Shown here piece by piece: positions 55,087 to 63,851 of a DNA stretch of 64,000 bases. The stretch lies in the NCBI GenBank assembly GCA_964489425.1, contig CAZAYP010000023.1, positions 8,117-72,116 of the forward strand, given 5' to 3'. The DNA is from CAZAYP01 sp964489425 [NCBI: uncultured Verrucomicrobiota bacterium] (GTDB lineage Bacteria; Verrucomicrobiota; Kiritimatiellia; RZYC01). The notes below the pieces were generated by a model. The model did not search any database. It worked only from the letters and a program-made list of their open reading frames with translations, and had not been told where the DNA came from. A program made the translations under genes and the position numbers. Positions within the stretch are counted from its first letter, which is position 1; every line of letters begins with the position of its first letter.

Positions 55087-55995
55087 TCACGGGCCCGCCG
55101 GCAGGGGCAACAGGGCGGCGCCCGCCGGATCGTGCAGCGCGGCGCGGCGGCGGGCAGCGGCGGGAGACGCCGTCGCGTAGCAATAGGCGCAGTCGTGGCA
55201 GCAGGTGTCCGGCACGCCGATATCCAGCGCGTACGCGCAATGGCACAGCGGGCGCTGGCCGCGGTGCCGGGGGGCGGCCCGGCCCGGCGCGCCCAGGGCG
55301 GACACCAGGCCGGCGTCGATGCAGGGGCCCGCGGGAATGCCCCACGCGGCGAGGCGGTCGTCTTCGCCACAAGCCTGGATCTCCAGGCCATGGTCGCGGG
55401 CCATGGCCGCCAGCCCCGCCACGAGGTCCGGCGCCTGGGGATGGGCCAGCGGGTCGTCGGCGAACGTGTCGCCGCTGGCCTGGGCCACCGCGGCCAGCCG
55501 GCGCCGGGTCTTGCGATACATATCCACGAAGCTGACGATCACCCGCTGCGTGGCGCCGGCCAGGCGCGCGGCCAGGTCCGCGAACGCCGCCTGGTGGTAG
55601 GCCGGGGTGTAGCGCGCGGACAGCACCACGGGATCGTAGCGCCAGACCACGCGCCCCGCCCCCAGCCGCCGGCCCAGTTCGCGGAACACGGCCACGCGCC
55701 GGTCCAGGGAACTCAAGCCCGGCTCGAGCGGCGGGCCATAGGGATTCAGGGTGAACAGGAAATAGTAGCGGTACCCTTGCGCGTCGAGATCGGCCAGGCG
55801 GTCCATGAACGGGCCGGGATCCTTGGTCCAGAACACGATCGCGTCCACGGCGACGGGCCGCAAATCCACGCGGGTTACCTGCGACGGTCGGAACGGGTTG
55901 GCCACCAGGCAGAAGCCGGCGCGGACGCGGTGCATGAACCACGCCCCGAAAAAAGACGGGATGTCGGTGCGGCGGCTGGCGCTGATCATGGTCAT
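55087..55995 (-). CDS. DUF1848 family protein
   Basis: A 302-aa protein beginning MTMISASRRTDIPSFFGAWF with the family phrases VFWTKDPGPF near residue 80 and RYYFLFTLNPY near 97. The C-terminal region has a Cys-rich group, CHCAYALDIGVPDTCCHDCAYC, that suggests an iron-sulfur cluster. Weak resemblance to spore-photoproduct-lyase-like proteins is noted in the family but function is unknown. Faces away from the porin gene. Confidence 0.82.
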   Translation of the reverse strand: MTMISASRRTDIPSFFGAWFMHRVRAGFCLVANPFRPSQVTRVDLRPVAVDAIVFWTKDPGPFMDRLADLDAQGYRYYFLFTLNPYGPPLEPGLSSLDRRVAVFRELGRRLGAGRVVWRYDPVVLSARYTPAYHQAAFADLAARLAGATQRVIVSFVDMYRKTRRRLAAVAQASGDTFADDPLAHPQAPDLVAGLAAMARDHGLEIQACGEDDRLAAWGIPAGPCIDAGLVSALGAPGRAAPRHRGQRPLCHCAYALDIGVPDTCCHDCAYCYATASPAAARRRAALHDPAGAALLPLPAGP

Positions 55996-56116
55996 GGGTC
56001 CAAGTGTCTGCGCGTAGGCATACCGGATGCATAATCCCGGGCCGGCCGGCCGTCAACTGCAATTCCCGCCCGCGGCAGCCTCGGGGTCGCCCAGCCAAAA
56101 AAACGCGTTTTTTATG

Positions 56117-56145
56117 TTGAAATGCGTGGGCCGAAGGTCTATTGG
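56117..56145 (+). promoter_or_regulatory. Candidate promoter of the porin gene
   Basis: TTGAAA at 56117-56122 and TATTGG at 56140-56145 with 17 bases between, about 60 bases before the porin start. The -10 box is weak. Confidence 0.4.
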
Positions 56146-56203
56146 TAACGCCCGTTTGTATTAGAACCGCATGGTGCGGTTCGCTATCAAAGGAGAAAAC
56201 GAT

Positions 56204-57028
56204 ATGCGTAAGGCATGGTATGTTGGCGTTGCGATGGCCCTGCTGGCCGTGGGTTTGAGCACGGCCCTGGCCGAGAGCGAGATCAAGTTGGACTATATGT
56301 CCGCGTACGTGTGGCGTGGCCTGGTGGCCAACTGCGCGGCCGTGGTGCAGCCGAGCATTGACGTGGCGACCCCCTGGGGCCTGTCGCTCAACGCCTGGGG
56401 CAACATGGACGCGACCAAGAAGAACGACCTCGGCGGGAAGTTCAACGAGGTGGACCTGACGGCTGACTACGCGCTGCCCATCCAGGGCCCGGTCGGCGTC
56501 AACTTCGGCATCATCAACTACCTGTTCCCCTACCACGATGAGCAGATGAAAGTGAAGGGCATGACCGAGGACGGCGACCTGATCGTGGATGGAGAAACCA
56601 TCGATGTGGCCAATCCCACCACCGAGATCTACGGCAGCGTGGATATGGATGTTACCCTGGCCACCGATGTGACCCTGGTGCCCAAGCTGCTGGTGGTCCG
56701 CGACGTGGAAGAAGCCAAGGGCTGGTACAGCAACTTGGGCGTCAGCACCGCGGTGCCGGTGGCCGACAAGCTGACGGCCGGCGGCGAAGTGTCCGTGGGT
56801 TGGGGCGACAAAAAGTACAACGAGTACTACACCGCCACGGAAAAGAGCGAGTTCAACGATGTGAACGTGAAGGTGACCTTGGCCTATAACTTCACCGAGC
56901 AGGTCAGCGTGGGCGCCATGGGCGCGTACACCAGCATGATCGGCTCCGAGGTGAAAGACAACGCCAAGGCGCTCTATGGCTACAAGGACATTTTCTACAC
57001 CGGCCTGAACCTCGCTTACGCGTTCTAA
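56204..57028 (+). CDS. Putative outer-membrane porin (TorF-like)
   Basis: A 274-aa protein with a signal peptide cut after STALAE. EIKLDYMSAYVWRGLVANCA at the start of the mature part is like the TorF family of putative porins, and alternating strands end in LNLAYAF with a C-terminal Phe, as for outer-membrane barrels. The start at 56204 has AAAGGAGAAAACG upstream. Codon use is strongly biased to C and G third positions, which suggests high expression. Followed by a terminator. Confidence 0.8.
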   Translation: MRKAWYVGVAMALLAVGLSTALAESEIKLDYMSAYVWRGLVANCAAVVQPSIDVATPWGLSLNAWGNMDATKKNDLGGKFNEVDLTADYALPIQGPVGVNFGIINYLFPYHDEQMKVKGMTEDGDLIVDGETIDVANPTTEIYGSVDMDVTLATDVTLVPKLLVVRDVEEAKGWYSNLGVSTAVPVADKLTAGGEVSVGWGDKKYNEYYTATEKSEFNDVNVKVTLAYNFTEQVSVGAMGAYTSMIGSEVKDNAKALYGYKDIFYTGLNLAYAF

Positions 57029-57054
57029 GCCCGAAATCAAACGTCTGATGTGAC

Positions 57055-57080
57055 AAGGGGATGCCTGGCGGCATCCCCTT
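57055..57080 (+). terminator. Intrinsic terminator after the porin gene
   Basis: An 11-bp perfect stem (AAGGGGATGCC / GGCATCCCCTT) with a 4-base loop, followed by GTTGTTG. Strong stem, modest U-tract. Confidence 0.7.
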
Positions 57081-57270
57081 GTTGTTGGCGCCAGGCCGAC
57101 CTTGCCGGCGGACGATCGCCAGCGCCGGGCCATGTTGGCCAAGGGCGGCCGTCCCGGGGTCTTGTGGAGGGCCGCCCGGCGAGATGGATGGCCGCCCAAG
57201 ACCATAGTTGAGGAGCGGCGCAAATGGGCCATCGGGGAAAAGGGACGATGCGTCTCTTGCGATCTGCCGT

Positions 57271-59052
57271 TCAGGCGCGCTCTTCGAGCTCCGCCCAGCG
57301 GGCGTAGGCTTGTTCCAGGGCCTCCGGGATTTGCCGGGCGCGTTCGGCATCGGCCAACAAGGTTTCCGGAGCGGACCGGTAGTAGGCGGGGTCGCCCATG
57401 CGGAGGTGCAGGGCTTCCATCTCTTTTTCGAGCGCGTCGATCTGCCGGGGCAACACATCGAGTTCCTGTCGTTCCTTGAAACGGAGCTTGCATGGGCGCG
57501 ACGCCGGGAGCTCGGGCGGTTCCACGACCGGCTCCTTGTTGCGCCGCTGGGGTTCCCGGGCCGGCGGCCGCTGCTGCAGCCAGTCGTCGTAACCGCCGAC
57601 GTATTCGCAGACCCGGCCCTGGCCCTCGAACACCAGCGTGCTGGTCACCACCTCGTTGATGAACTCGCGGTCGTGGCTGACAAGGAGCAGCGTACCGGTG
57701 TATTCCACGAGCAGGTCTTCCAGCAAATCCAGGGTTTCCACATCGAGATCGTTGGTGGGCTCATCCAGCACCAGGACATTGGCCGGCTTGGCAAACAATT
57801 TGGCCAGCAAGAGCCGGTTGCGTTCTCCGCCGGAGAGCACCCGGACCAGCGTGCGGGACCGCTCGGGCGCAAAAAGGAAATCTTCCAGGTAGCTGATGAT
57901 GTGCCGGGCACGGCCGTTGATGGTAACAGACTCGCTGCCTTCGGCGATATTGTAGGCCACGGTCCGGTCTTCATCCAACTGCGCCCGATGCTGGTCGAAA
58001 TAGGCAACCTCCAGCCGGGTGCCGTGCTCGACGCTGCCGGCCTGCGGCGCAAGCCGGCCCAGCAGGAGGTTCAACAGCGTGGTTTTCCCGCAGCCGTTGG
58101 GCCCCATCAGCCCGATTTTGTCGCCGCGCATGATTTGCACCGAGAACCCGGACAGGATGGTTTCGCCGCCCCATTGGAAAGACAGGTTGCTGGCGGTAAT
58201 GACTTTCGCGCCGGACCGCTCGGCGGTTTGCAGCTGCATGTTCACGGAACCGCCCAGTTCGCGGCGCGCTCTGCGCTCCGCCCGCATGCGCAGGAGGTCG
58301 CGCACGCGGCCCTCGCTGCGGGTGCGCCGGGCCTTGACGCCTTTGCGCAGCCAGGTCTCTTCCTGGGCCAGCTTCTTGTCGAACACCGCATGATGCTGCG
58401 CCTCGGCCTCGAGCATCGCTTGCTTGCGCTCGAGATACTGGTCATACGGGCAATCCCAGCTCGCCAGTCGTCCGCGATCCAGTTCCACGATGCGGGTGGA
58501 TAATTTGCGCAGGAAAACACGGTCGTGCGTCACGAACAGCAGCGTCCCGGGCCAGCGCAGGAGGAAACTCTCCAACCATTGAATGGAATCGATGTCCAGG
58601 TGGTTGGTGGGCTCATCCAGGACCAGGATATCGGGCTCGTGGACCAGGGCGCGCGCGAACAGCGTCCGTCGTTTCTGCCCCCCGGAAAGCCCTTCGAAAA
58701 GCGCCTGTGGATCAAGCCCCATCTGCGAAACGGCCTTCTGGATCAATCGATTCCGATCCCATTCCTCCCTGATTTTACCCAACCCTTCCGCCACAATGTC
58801 GGCCACCGTCCCGGGCACGCTCCGGGGAACCTGCTGCGGCATATACCCCACCCGGAGATCCTTTTGACGAGTGATGATGCCGTCAGCGGCGACCAACTCC
58901 CCGGCCAAAATACGCAACAGGGTCGACTTGCCCTCCCCGTTGCGCCCAAGCAGGCAGACCCGCTCCCCCTTCTCGATCTGCAGCGTTACGCCGTCCAACA
59001 GCGGGGGCCCGCCGAATGCCATGCAAATATTTTGTAATCCGATCAGCGCCAT
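57271..59052 (-). CDS. ABC-F ATPase (Uup-like)
   Basis: A 593-aa soluble protein with two ABC domains. First: Walker A GRNGEGKST near residue 36, LSGGQKRRTLFARAL near 120, LVLDEPTNHLDIDS. Second: GPNGCGKTT near 320, LSGGERNRLLLAKLF near 405, LVLDEPTNDLDVET. The linker between them (AEAQHHAVFDKKLAQEETWL) is helical as in ABC-F. A C-terminal coiled coil (LPRQIDALEKEMEALHLRMG) is the mark of the Uup branch. Such proteins act on ribosomes or DNA, not in transport. Confidence 0.92.
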   Translation of the reverse strand: MALIGLQNICMAFGGPPLLDGVTLQIEKGERVCLLGRNGEGKSTLLRILAGELVAADGIITRQKDLRVGYMPQQVPRSVPGTVADIVAEGLGKIREEWDRNRLIQKAVSQMGLDPQALFEGLSGGQKRRTLFARALVHEPDILVLDEPTNHLDIDSIQWLESFLLRWPGTLLFVTHDRVFLRKLSTRIVELDRGRLASWDCPYDQYLERKQAMLEAEAQHHAVFDKKLAQEETWLRKGVKARRTRSEGRVRDLLRMRAERRARRELGGSVNMQLQTAERSGAKVITASNLSFQWGGETILSGFSVQIMRGDKIGLMGPNGCGKTTLLNLLLGRLAPQAGSVEHGTRLEVAYFDQHRAQLDEDRTVAYNIAEGSESVTINGRARHIISYLEDFLFAPERSRTLVRVLSGGERNRLLLAKLFAKPANVLVLDEPTNDLDVETLDLLEDLLVEYTGTLLLVSHDREFINEVVTSTLVFEGQGRVCEYVGGYDDWLQQRPPAREPQRRNKEPVVEPPELPASRPCKLRFKERQELDVLPRQIDALEKEMEALHLRMGDPAYYRSAPETLLADAERARQIPEALEQAYARWAELEERA

Positions 59053-59711
59053 AACCGCGATACCATCCCGTTCACTCGCTTATTGCCTGCCCGTAATATC
59101 GCTCATGCGAGGTCCACGGGAACAGGCAAATCGTTGCCTGAATATAGGCGCAGCCCCCGCTCACTAAAGGCGTGCACCTGCGGCCGGCGGGTTCCATCCA
59201 TGGCGGTAAGGCCTCAGTAACGCGGGGAGACTCTCACGGAGGCACGGAGACACGGGGATGAACGCAAAGGAAATCGGCGCGATTATGGTTCTACGTCTTG
59301 CGCGGAAAGGAAACCCGCTTGCCGTTGGATTGATTGGAGGGCGTCCATGAAGCATGACACGCGCCATCCATGGCCCGATCGAAACTGTTCCCCGTGGCTC
59401 CGTGAGAAAAGAACCAGGTGCGGCACCGTATTCGTCCCCCGTAGCGGGTTCGGCAACGATGCCCTCTGGCGATGGGCACACATCTCAAGCCCGGCGCCTT
59501 ATCACCCCGCTGCACCCAGAAGCTGTGAAAAATTGTTCGGCCACGACAGAGCGTGGCCCTCCACATGCAAAAACAAGCCGTTTCTGTGGAATTTTTGAGG
59601 GTCGCGCTCCGGCGCGACCGTTCTGGATCTATTTTTTCACACCTTCTGAGGGCTTGCTCATGGTGGGTTGATTTATTTTCCCGAAACCGTATTATGATCC
59701 CAGGAGACAGA
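59053..59711. other. Non-coding stretch with inverted and tandem repeats
   Basis: About 660 bases with no credible gene. It holds CTCACGGAGGCACGGAGACACGGGG (59233-59257 region) and, inverted, CCCCGTGGCTCCGTGAGAA (59390-59408), built from an 8-base CACGGAGR unit. It also has two perfect hairpins: GGCCACG/CGTGGCC (59539-59558) and GGTCGCGC/GCGCGACC (59600-59619). The latter two may end transcription or mark a small RNA; no RNA family was recognised. Confidence 0.5.
59668..59695 (+). promoter_or_regulatory. Promoter of the flavodoxin-kinase pair
   Basis: TTGATT at 59668-59673 and TATTAT at 59690-59695 with a 16-base spacer. The predicted start is only about 10 bases before the ATG at 59712, leaving just the AGGAG ribosome-binding site. 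Confidence 0.58.
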
Positions 59712-60302
59712 ATGAAACAATGGATCCCCTGCATGGCCGTTATGGCCGCCATGGTCAGCTTCCCGGCCAGCGCCGATGACGCCGCGCCGCCAAAGTCCAA
59801 CACCCTGGTCGTGTACTATTCATACAGCGGCAATACCGAGCTGGTCGCGACAACCCTGGCGGATAGCATCAAAGCGGATGTTCTCGAAATTGAGGACGCC
59901 CGCAGGCCTTCGGAAGACGAGGCGTATACTGCCGGCAGGAACGCGGCAACACAAGGGGCGGCATGGCCGGTTAAACCATTTAATCAGGACCTGTCCGGCT
60001 ACGACCGGATTTTTATAGGGTACCCGGTGTGGTACGGCATGCCGCCGCCCGCAATCAATGCCTTCATCGAGCAGGTGGACTTGCACGACAAGCGGGTTGT
60101 TGTTTTCGTGACGATGAATAGCGGCGGCCATAACCGAGCCATCCGGGCGATGACAGAAAAGATCTCCGCCAGGGGAGGAACCGTGGCGGCCTCGTTTTCT
60201 GTCCGGGCGGGAGCGGTCACTCCGGACGATATCGTGAACCAAACCAGGGGCATCGCGAGCCAGTACCAAAACAAGGCGCCGACCGAGGAGTTGCGCAACT
60301 GA
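59712..60302 (+). CDS. Exported flavodoxin-like protein
   Basis: A 196-aa protein with a signal peptide (CMAVMAAMVSFPASAD) in front of a flavodoxin fold. YYSYSGNTELVATTLAD near residue 37 is the FMN phosphate-binding loop, and IFIGYPVWYGMPPPAINAFI near 100 the second flavin-binding region. Exported flavodoxins of this kind occur in several phyla without known partners. The stop overlaps the start of the hybrid kinase by four bases (CTGA), so the two are likely coupled. Confidence 0.82.
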   Translation: MKQWIPCMAVMAAMVSFPASADDAAPPKSNTLVVYYSYSGNTELVATTLADSIKADVLEIEDARRPSEDEAYTAGRNAATQGAAWPVKPFNQDLSGYDRIFIGYPVWYGMPPPAINAFIEQVDLHDKRVVVFVTMNSGGHNRAIRAMTEKISARGGTVAASFSVRAGAVTPDDIVNQTRGIASQYQNKAPTEELRN

Positions 60303-63079
60303 GCCCAAAATCCCCATCGTCACGGCGGCCGCGCAAACCGGCGCCGAAAACAGTCCCGCCGGCCAGCGCGCCGGTTGGCGGCTCCGCGCCGCGCAAGATC
60401 GCCGCGCAACACCGGGCGGAAACGCAGAGCCAGTCCGAAGAAAAGTACCGCGCCCTGTTTGACGCCATTCCCGATGCCCTCTTCATTCACGCGTTGGACG
60501 GCCAAATTGTCGCCACCAATAACCAGGCACGCCGGAGTTACGGCTACACGAAAAATGAATTCGCGACGATGACGGTGGCCATGTTGGTAACGGACAAAGA
60601 GACCGGTCATGTGCCCGATCGGCTTGCCCAGTTCCGGCACCAGGGCCACCTGCATTGCGAATCTGAGCACCACCGCAAGAATGGCTCGGTTTTCCCCGTG
60701 GATATTCGCGCGCAGCGTTGCACCTGGAACGGCCAGGCGGCGGTCTTGGCCATTTGCCGCGACATCACCGAGCGCAAGCGCGCCGAGGCGGCGCTGCGCC
60801 AGTCCGAAGAAAAGTACCGGGCGCTGTTCGTGGGTTGTCCGCAAGGCATCCTGGCGGCGGATGCAGAAACCGGGCGATTCCTATACGTCAACCCGGCCAT
60901 CTGCCGCATGCTGGGCTATTCGGCGGAGGAACTCTGCCAGTTGCGCGTCGCCGACATCCACCCCCGGGACGCGCTGGGCCATGTCCAGTCCGAGTTCAAG
61001 CTCTTGGTGGCGGGCATCAAGAGCCATGCCGCCGCGATCCCCATGTTGCGCAAAGATGGGTCAATATTTCCTGCGGATGTTACCGCCGCCCCGACGGAAG
61101 CGAACGGGCAGAAATATGTTGTCGGGTTTTTTTCGGATGTTACCGGGCGGCAGGTGGCGGAAGAGGCGCTGCGGGAGAGCGAGGTCCGCCACCGGACCAT
61201 CCTTCAGACCGCGATGGACGGCTTCTGGGTGCTGGATAAAGAAGGGCGCCTCCTGGACGTCAATACCGCTTATTGCCGGATGAGCGGCTATTCCCGGGAA
61301 GAACTGCAGGTCATGAAGATCTCTAACCTTGAGGTCCATGAGGCGCCGGAGGAAACATCCAGCCACATCAGCAAAATCATCGCGAAGGGAGAAGAACGCT
61401 TTGAAACCCGGCACCGCCGCAAGGACGGATCCATCATTGATGTGGAGGTCAGCTCACAGTTCCGGTCAGGTTTTTTCTATACGTTTTTGCGCGACATCAC
61501 CGAACGCAAACGGGTGGAGCAGGCATTGCGGGAGAGTGAAGCCCAGCAAAAGGCCATTTTGAATGGCATCACCACCAACATCGCCTTGGTGGACAAGCAA
61601 ATGAGAATTCTCTGGGCCAACCAGGCCTCTGCCATCTCCGTCAACAAGCGTCCGGAAGATTTGGTCGGCCATCCCTGTTATGCTTTTTGGGGCGACTCCG
61701 CCAAACCCTGCGCGAATTGTCCGACGATCATCGCCGTTCAAACCGGGCAGTCGGCGCATAAAATCGTGGTGTCGCCGGATGGCCGGATTTGGGACGAAGC
61801 GAGCGAACCGATATTGGACGCTGCCGGCAACGTGACCGCCGTGGTGGAAATCGCTCAAGACATCACCGAGCGCAAACGGGCAGAAACAGAGTTGGTGCGG
61901 GCCAAGGAGGCGGCCGACGCGGCCAATCGCGCCAAGAGCGAATTCCTGGCCACCATGAGCCACGAGTTGCGTACGCCGCTGAATCCCGTGCTGGGGTTCA
62001 CGGATCTGCTGGCCCAGGCTCCGAACCTGACGGATGAGCAACGCTCCTGGCTTGGCATGGTCAGCCAGCGCGGACGTGACTTGCTGCACCTGATCGAGGC
62101 GGTGCTGGACCTGTCCAAGATCGAGGCCCGCAAGATCGAAATCCGCCGGCACCCGCTTGCGCTGCGCCAGACCATGCGGGATCTGACCGCCTCGACCGCC
62201 CCAGCCGCGGAGAAAAAAGGCCTGGACTTGGTATGGGAGGTGGATCCCGATCTGCCCGACGCGATCATGGCCGATGGATTTCGGTTGCGCCAGGTGCTGC
62301 TGAACCTGCTCAACAATGCCATCAAGTTTACGCCGCGCGGCCGGATCCGGGTGCAGGTACAAGACGGGCGCGCAGCCCCGCTGGCGCGGCCGCCGGAAGC
62401 CGGTGAAGTCGCCCTGCTGTTCCGTGTCCAGGACACGGGCATCGGCATTGCGGCGGACCGGCAGGCGGCCATTTTCGAGGCGTTCACGCATGCGGATCAC
62501 CAACATGCCGTCGAATACGGCGGGGCCGGCCTGGGCCTCGCCATTGCCTGGCAGTTGGTGGATCTGATGGGCGGCAGAATCTGGGTCAAGAGCCGGGAAC
62601 ACCATGGCAGCACGTTCTTTTTCACGGTCCTGGTCGGCGGGCCACCTGCGGCTATCGCCGCCGCGCCCCGCCCCCCGGACGCCGTGGCTGCATCCGGCAA
62701 TCCCAAGCCGGCGCGCATCCTGGTGGTGGACGACGATCCCGCCAGCCTGGCCTTGGTGCAAGTGATCGCAAAAAGCGCCGGTCACCTGGCACGAACCGCC
62801 GCGAATGGCCGGGACGCCTTGGCCTGCCTGGAAACCGAGACGGTTGATCTTGTGCTGCTGGACATCCGCATGCCGGTCCTGGACGGCATGGAAACCATCG
62901 CGGCGATCCGTGACCAGGATCGCCGGATGGGACGGCACACCCCCGTCATCGCGCTCACCGCCCATGCCATGGAAGGCGATCGGGAGCGGTTCCTGAACGC
63001 GGGTATGGACGGATACCTGGCCAAGCCCATTCAATCCGCCGGCCTGCTCGCCGCCATCCAGCAAGCCCTCGCCGTGTAG
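60299..63079 (+). CDS. Hybrid histidine kinase with four PAS domains, CTG start
   Basis: A predicted 926-aa soluble kinase. PAS domains span about residues 45-160, 162-285, 294-410 and 412-540, each ending in an RDITERKR-type box. Then HisKA with His555 in MSHELRTPLNPVLGF, a HATPase domain with NLLNNAIKFTP and DTGIGIA, and a C-terminal receiver with Asp855 in LLDIRMPVLDG. PAS4 holds CPTIIAVQTG with nearby Cys residues (CYAF, CANCPT). No membrane segment. No ATG, GTG or TTG precedes 60494, and starting there would cut PAS1; the CTG at 60299 overlaps the flavodoxin stop like the ATGA junctions elsewhere. Arg/Pro-rich N-terminus. Confidence 0.85.
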   Translation: MSPKSPSSRRPRKPAPKTVPPASAPVGGSAPRKIAAQHRAETQSQSEEKYRALFDAIPDALFIHALDGQIVATNNQARRSYGYTKNEFATMTVAMLVTDKETGHVPDRLAQFRHQGHLHCESEHHRKNGSVFPVDIRAQRCTWNGQAAVLAICRDITERKRAEAALRQSEEKYRALFVGCPQGILAADAETGRFLYVNPAICRMLGYSAEELCQLRVADIHPRDALGHVQSEFKLLVAGIKSHAAAIPMLRKDGSIFPADVTAAPTEANGQKYVVGFFSDVTGRQVAEEALRESEVRHRTILQTAMDGFWVLDKEGRLLDVNTAYCRMSGYSREELQVMKISNLEVHEAPEETSSHISKIIAKGEERFETRHRRKDGSIIDVEVSSQFRSGFFYTFLRDITERKRVEQALRESEAQQKAILNGITTNIALVDKQMRILWANQASAISVNKRPEDLVGHPCYAFWGDSAKPCANCPTIIAVQTGQSAHKIVVSPDGRIWDEASEPILDAAGNVTAVVEIAQDITERKRAETELVRAKEAADAANRAKSEFLATMSHELRTPLNPVLGFTDLLAQAPNLTDEQRSWLGMVSQRGRDLLHLIEAVLDLSKIEARKIEIRRHPLALRQTMRDLTASTAPAAEKKGLDLVWEVDPDLPDAIMADGFRLRQVLLNLLNNAIKFTPRGRIRVQVQDGRAAPLARPPEAGEVALLFRVQDTGIGIAADRQAAIFEAFTHADHQHAVEYGGAGLGLAIAWQLVDLMGGRIWVKSREHHGSTFFFTVLVGGPPAAIAAAPRPPDAVAASGNPKPARILVVDDDPASLALVQVIAKSAGHLARTAANGRDALACLETETVDLVLLDIRMPVLDGMETIAAIRDQDRRMGRHTPVIALTAHAMEGDRERFLNAGMDGYLAKPIQSAGLLAAIQQALAV

Positions 63080-63142
63080 CCCCTCGCCGTACCGCCGCCA
63101 AACTCGCGCGGAACGCAGCCAGTATCCCGGTCGCAGGCCGAA

Positions 63143-63201
63143 ATCACCACCATGGACAACATGGTGATCATATTGTACATTATGAACACGATGTTCTTAA
63201 T
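63143..63201 (+). promoter_or_regulatory. Promoter and operator of the toxin-antitoxin pair
   Basis: TTGTAC (63173-63178) and CTTAAT (63196-63201) lie 17 bases apart. Within the spacer is the palindrome GAACA-CGA-TGTTC (63184-63196), and just upstream an inverted repeat ATCACC..CATG/CATGGTGAT (63143-63168). Antitoxins of this family repress their own promoter by binding such sites. Confidence 0.5.
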
Positions 63202-63216
63202 GAAAAGGGATCGCCT

Positions 63217-63483
63217 ATGACAACATTATCGATTGCCGAGGCGCGCAATGGGCTGGCAGACGCTTTGAACCGCGTTTCCTATGGCGGTGAACGCGTCCTG
63301 CTGGCCCGCCGGGGAAAACCTGTGGCCGCCCTGATTTCGATGGACGACATGGCGCTGTTGTCCAGGATTGAAAACGCCGCCGACGTGAGCGATGCCGTCG
63401 CCGCCTTGAAAGAGTTCGAGCGGGATCCTGCCGCCGCCGTAACGCTGGCCGAGTACAAAAGCCGGCGTGCCGGCAAGCTATGA
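63217..63483 (+). CDS. Phd/YefM-type antitoxin
   Basis: An 88-aa antitoxin. LSIAEARNGLADALNRVSYG and ERVLLARRGKPVAALISMDD match the N-terminal DNA-binding part of Phd/YefM. The C-terminal half is helical and would bind the toxin. Overlaps the toxin gene by ATGA. Confidence 0.9.
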   Translation: MTTLSIAEARNGLADALNRVSYGGERVLLARRGKPVAALISMDDMALLSRIENAADVSDAVAALKEFERDPAAAVTLAEYKSRRAGKL

Positions 63484-63743
63484 CGTATACCGTAAAGCTG
63501 ACCCCCGCCGCTCAGCGCGACCTTGATCGGCTGCAAGGCGACCCGTATCGACGTGTAATGCGGCGGTTGGCAGCCTTGGCGTCTGCGCCACGCCCACCAG
63601 GGGTGGAAAAGTTGGCTGGCTTGGACAACACGTACCGCATCCGTGTTGGCGATTGGCGCGTCATCTATTCCATCAAGAACAAAGTGCTCCTGGTGCTGGT
63701 CCTGAAAATCGGCCATCGGCGCGAGGTGTACCGGAAGATTTAG
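63480..63743 (+). CDS. RelE/ParE-type toxin
   Basis: An 87-aa toxin of the RelE fold: KLTPAAQRDLDRLQGDPYRR, KLAGLDNTYRIRVGDWRVIY and the C-terminal LKIGHRREVYRK. The basic residues (Arg in YRIRVGDWRVIY, HRREVY) fit an mRNA-cleaving RelE rather than ParE, but this cannot be settled from sequence alone. Its stop codon abuts an IS end. Confidence 0.9.
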   Translation: MTYTVKLTPAAQRDLDRLQGDPYRRVMRRLAALASAPRPPGVEKLAGLDNTYRIRVGDWRVIYSIKNKVLLVLVLKIGHRREVYRKI

Positions 63744-63851
63744 GCTGGAGTTTGAGGACTGATTCCGCGCAACCTTCGGCGTTGCGATGAAACCGGGTCG
63801 GCAGGACATGGTAACATCCGATTAGGGCATTACTCCCAGCAATTCCAATAT
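63744..63851 (-). mobile_element. Solo end of an IS1634-like element
   Basis: A close copy of 22575-22692, including the last few transposase codons (LELLGV) and stop, but nothing further. It begins directly at the stop of the toxin gene. Confidence 0.7.

Noticed and set aside
55001-57493. A minus-strand frame of 830 codons covering DUF1848 and the porin gene.
   Set aside because: It runs antisense to the porin and out of frame with DUF1848; its composition is Arg/Ala/Pro/His-rich noise.
60494-63079. TTG at 60494 as the start of the hybrid kinase.
   Set aside because: It would begin inside the first PAS domain; upstream codons continue the domain (SEEKYRALFDAIPDALFIHA).
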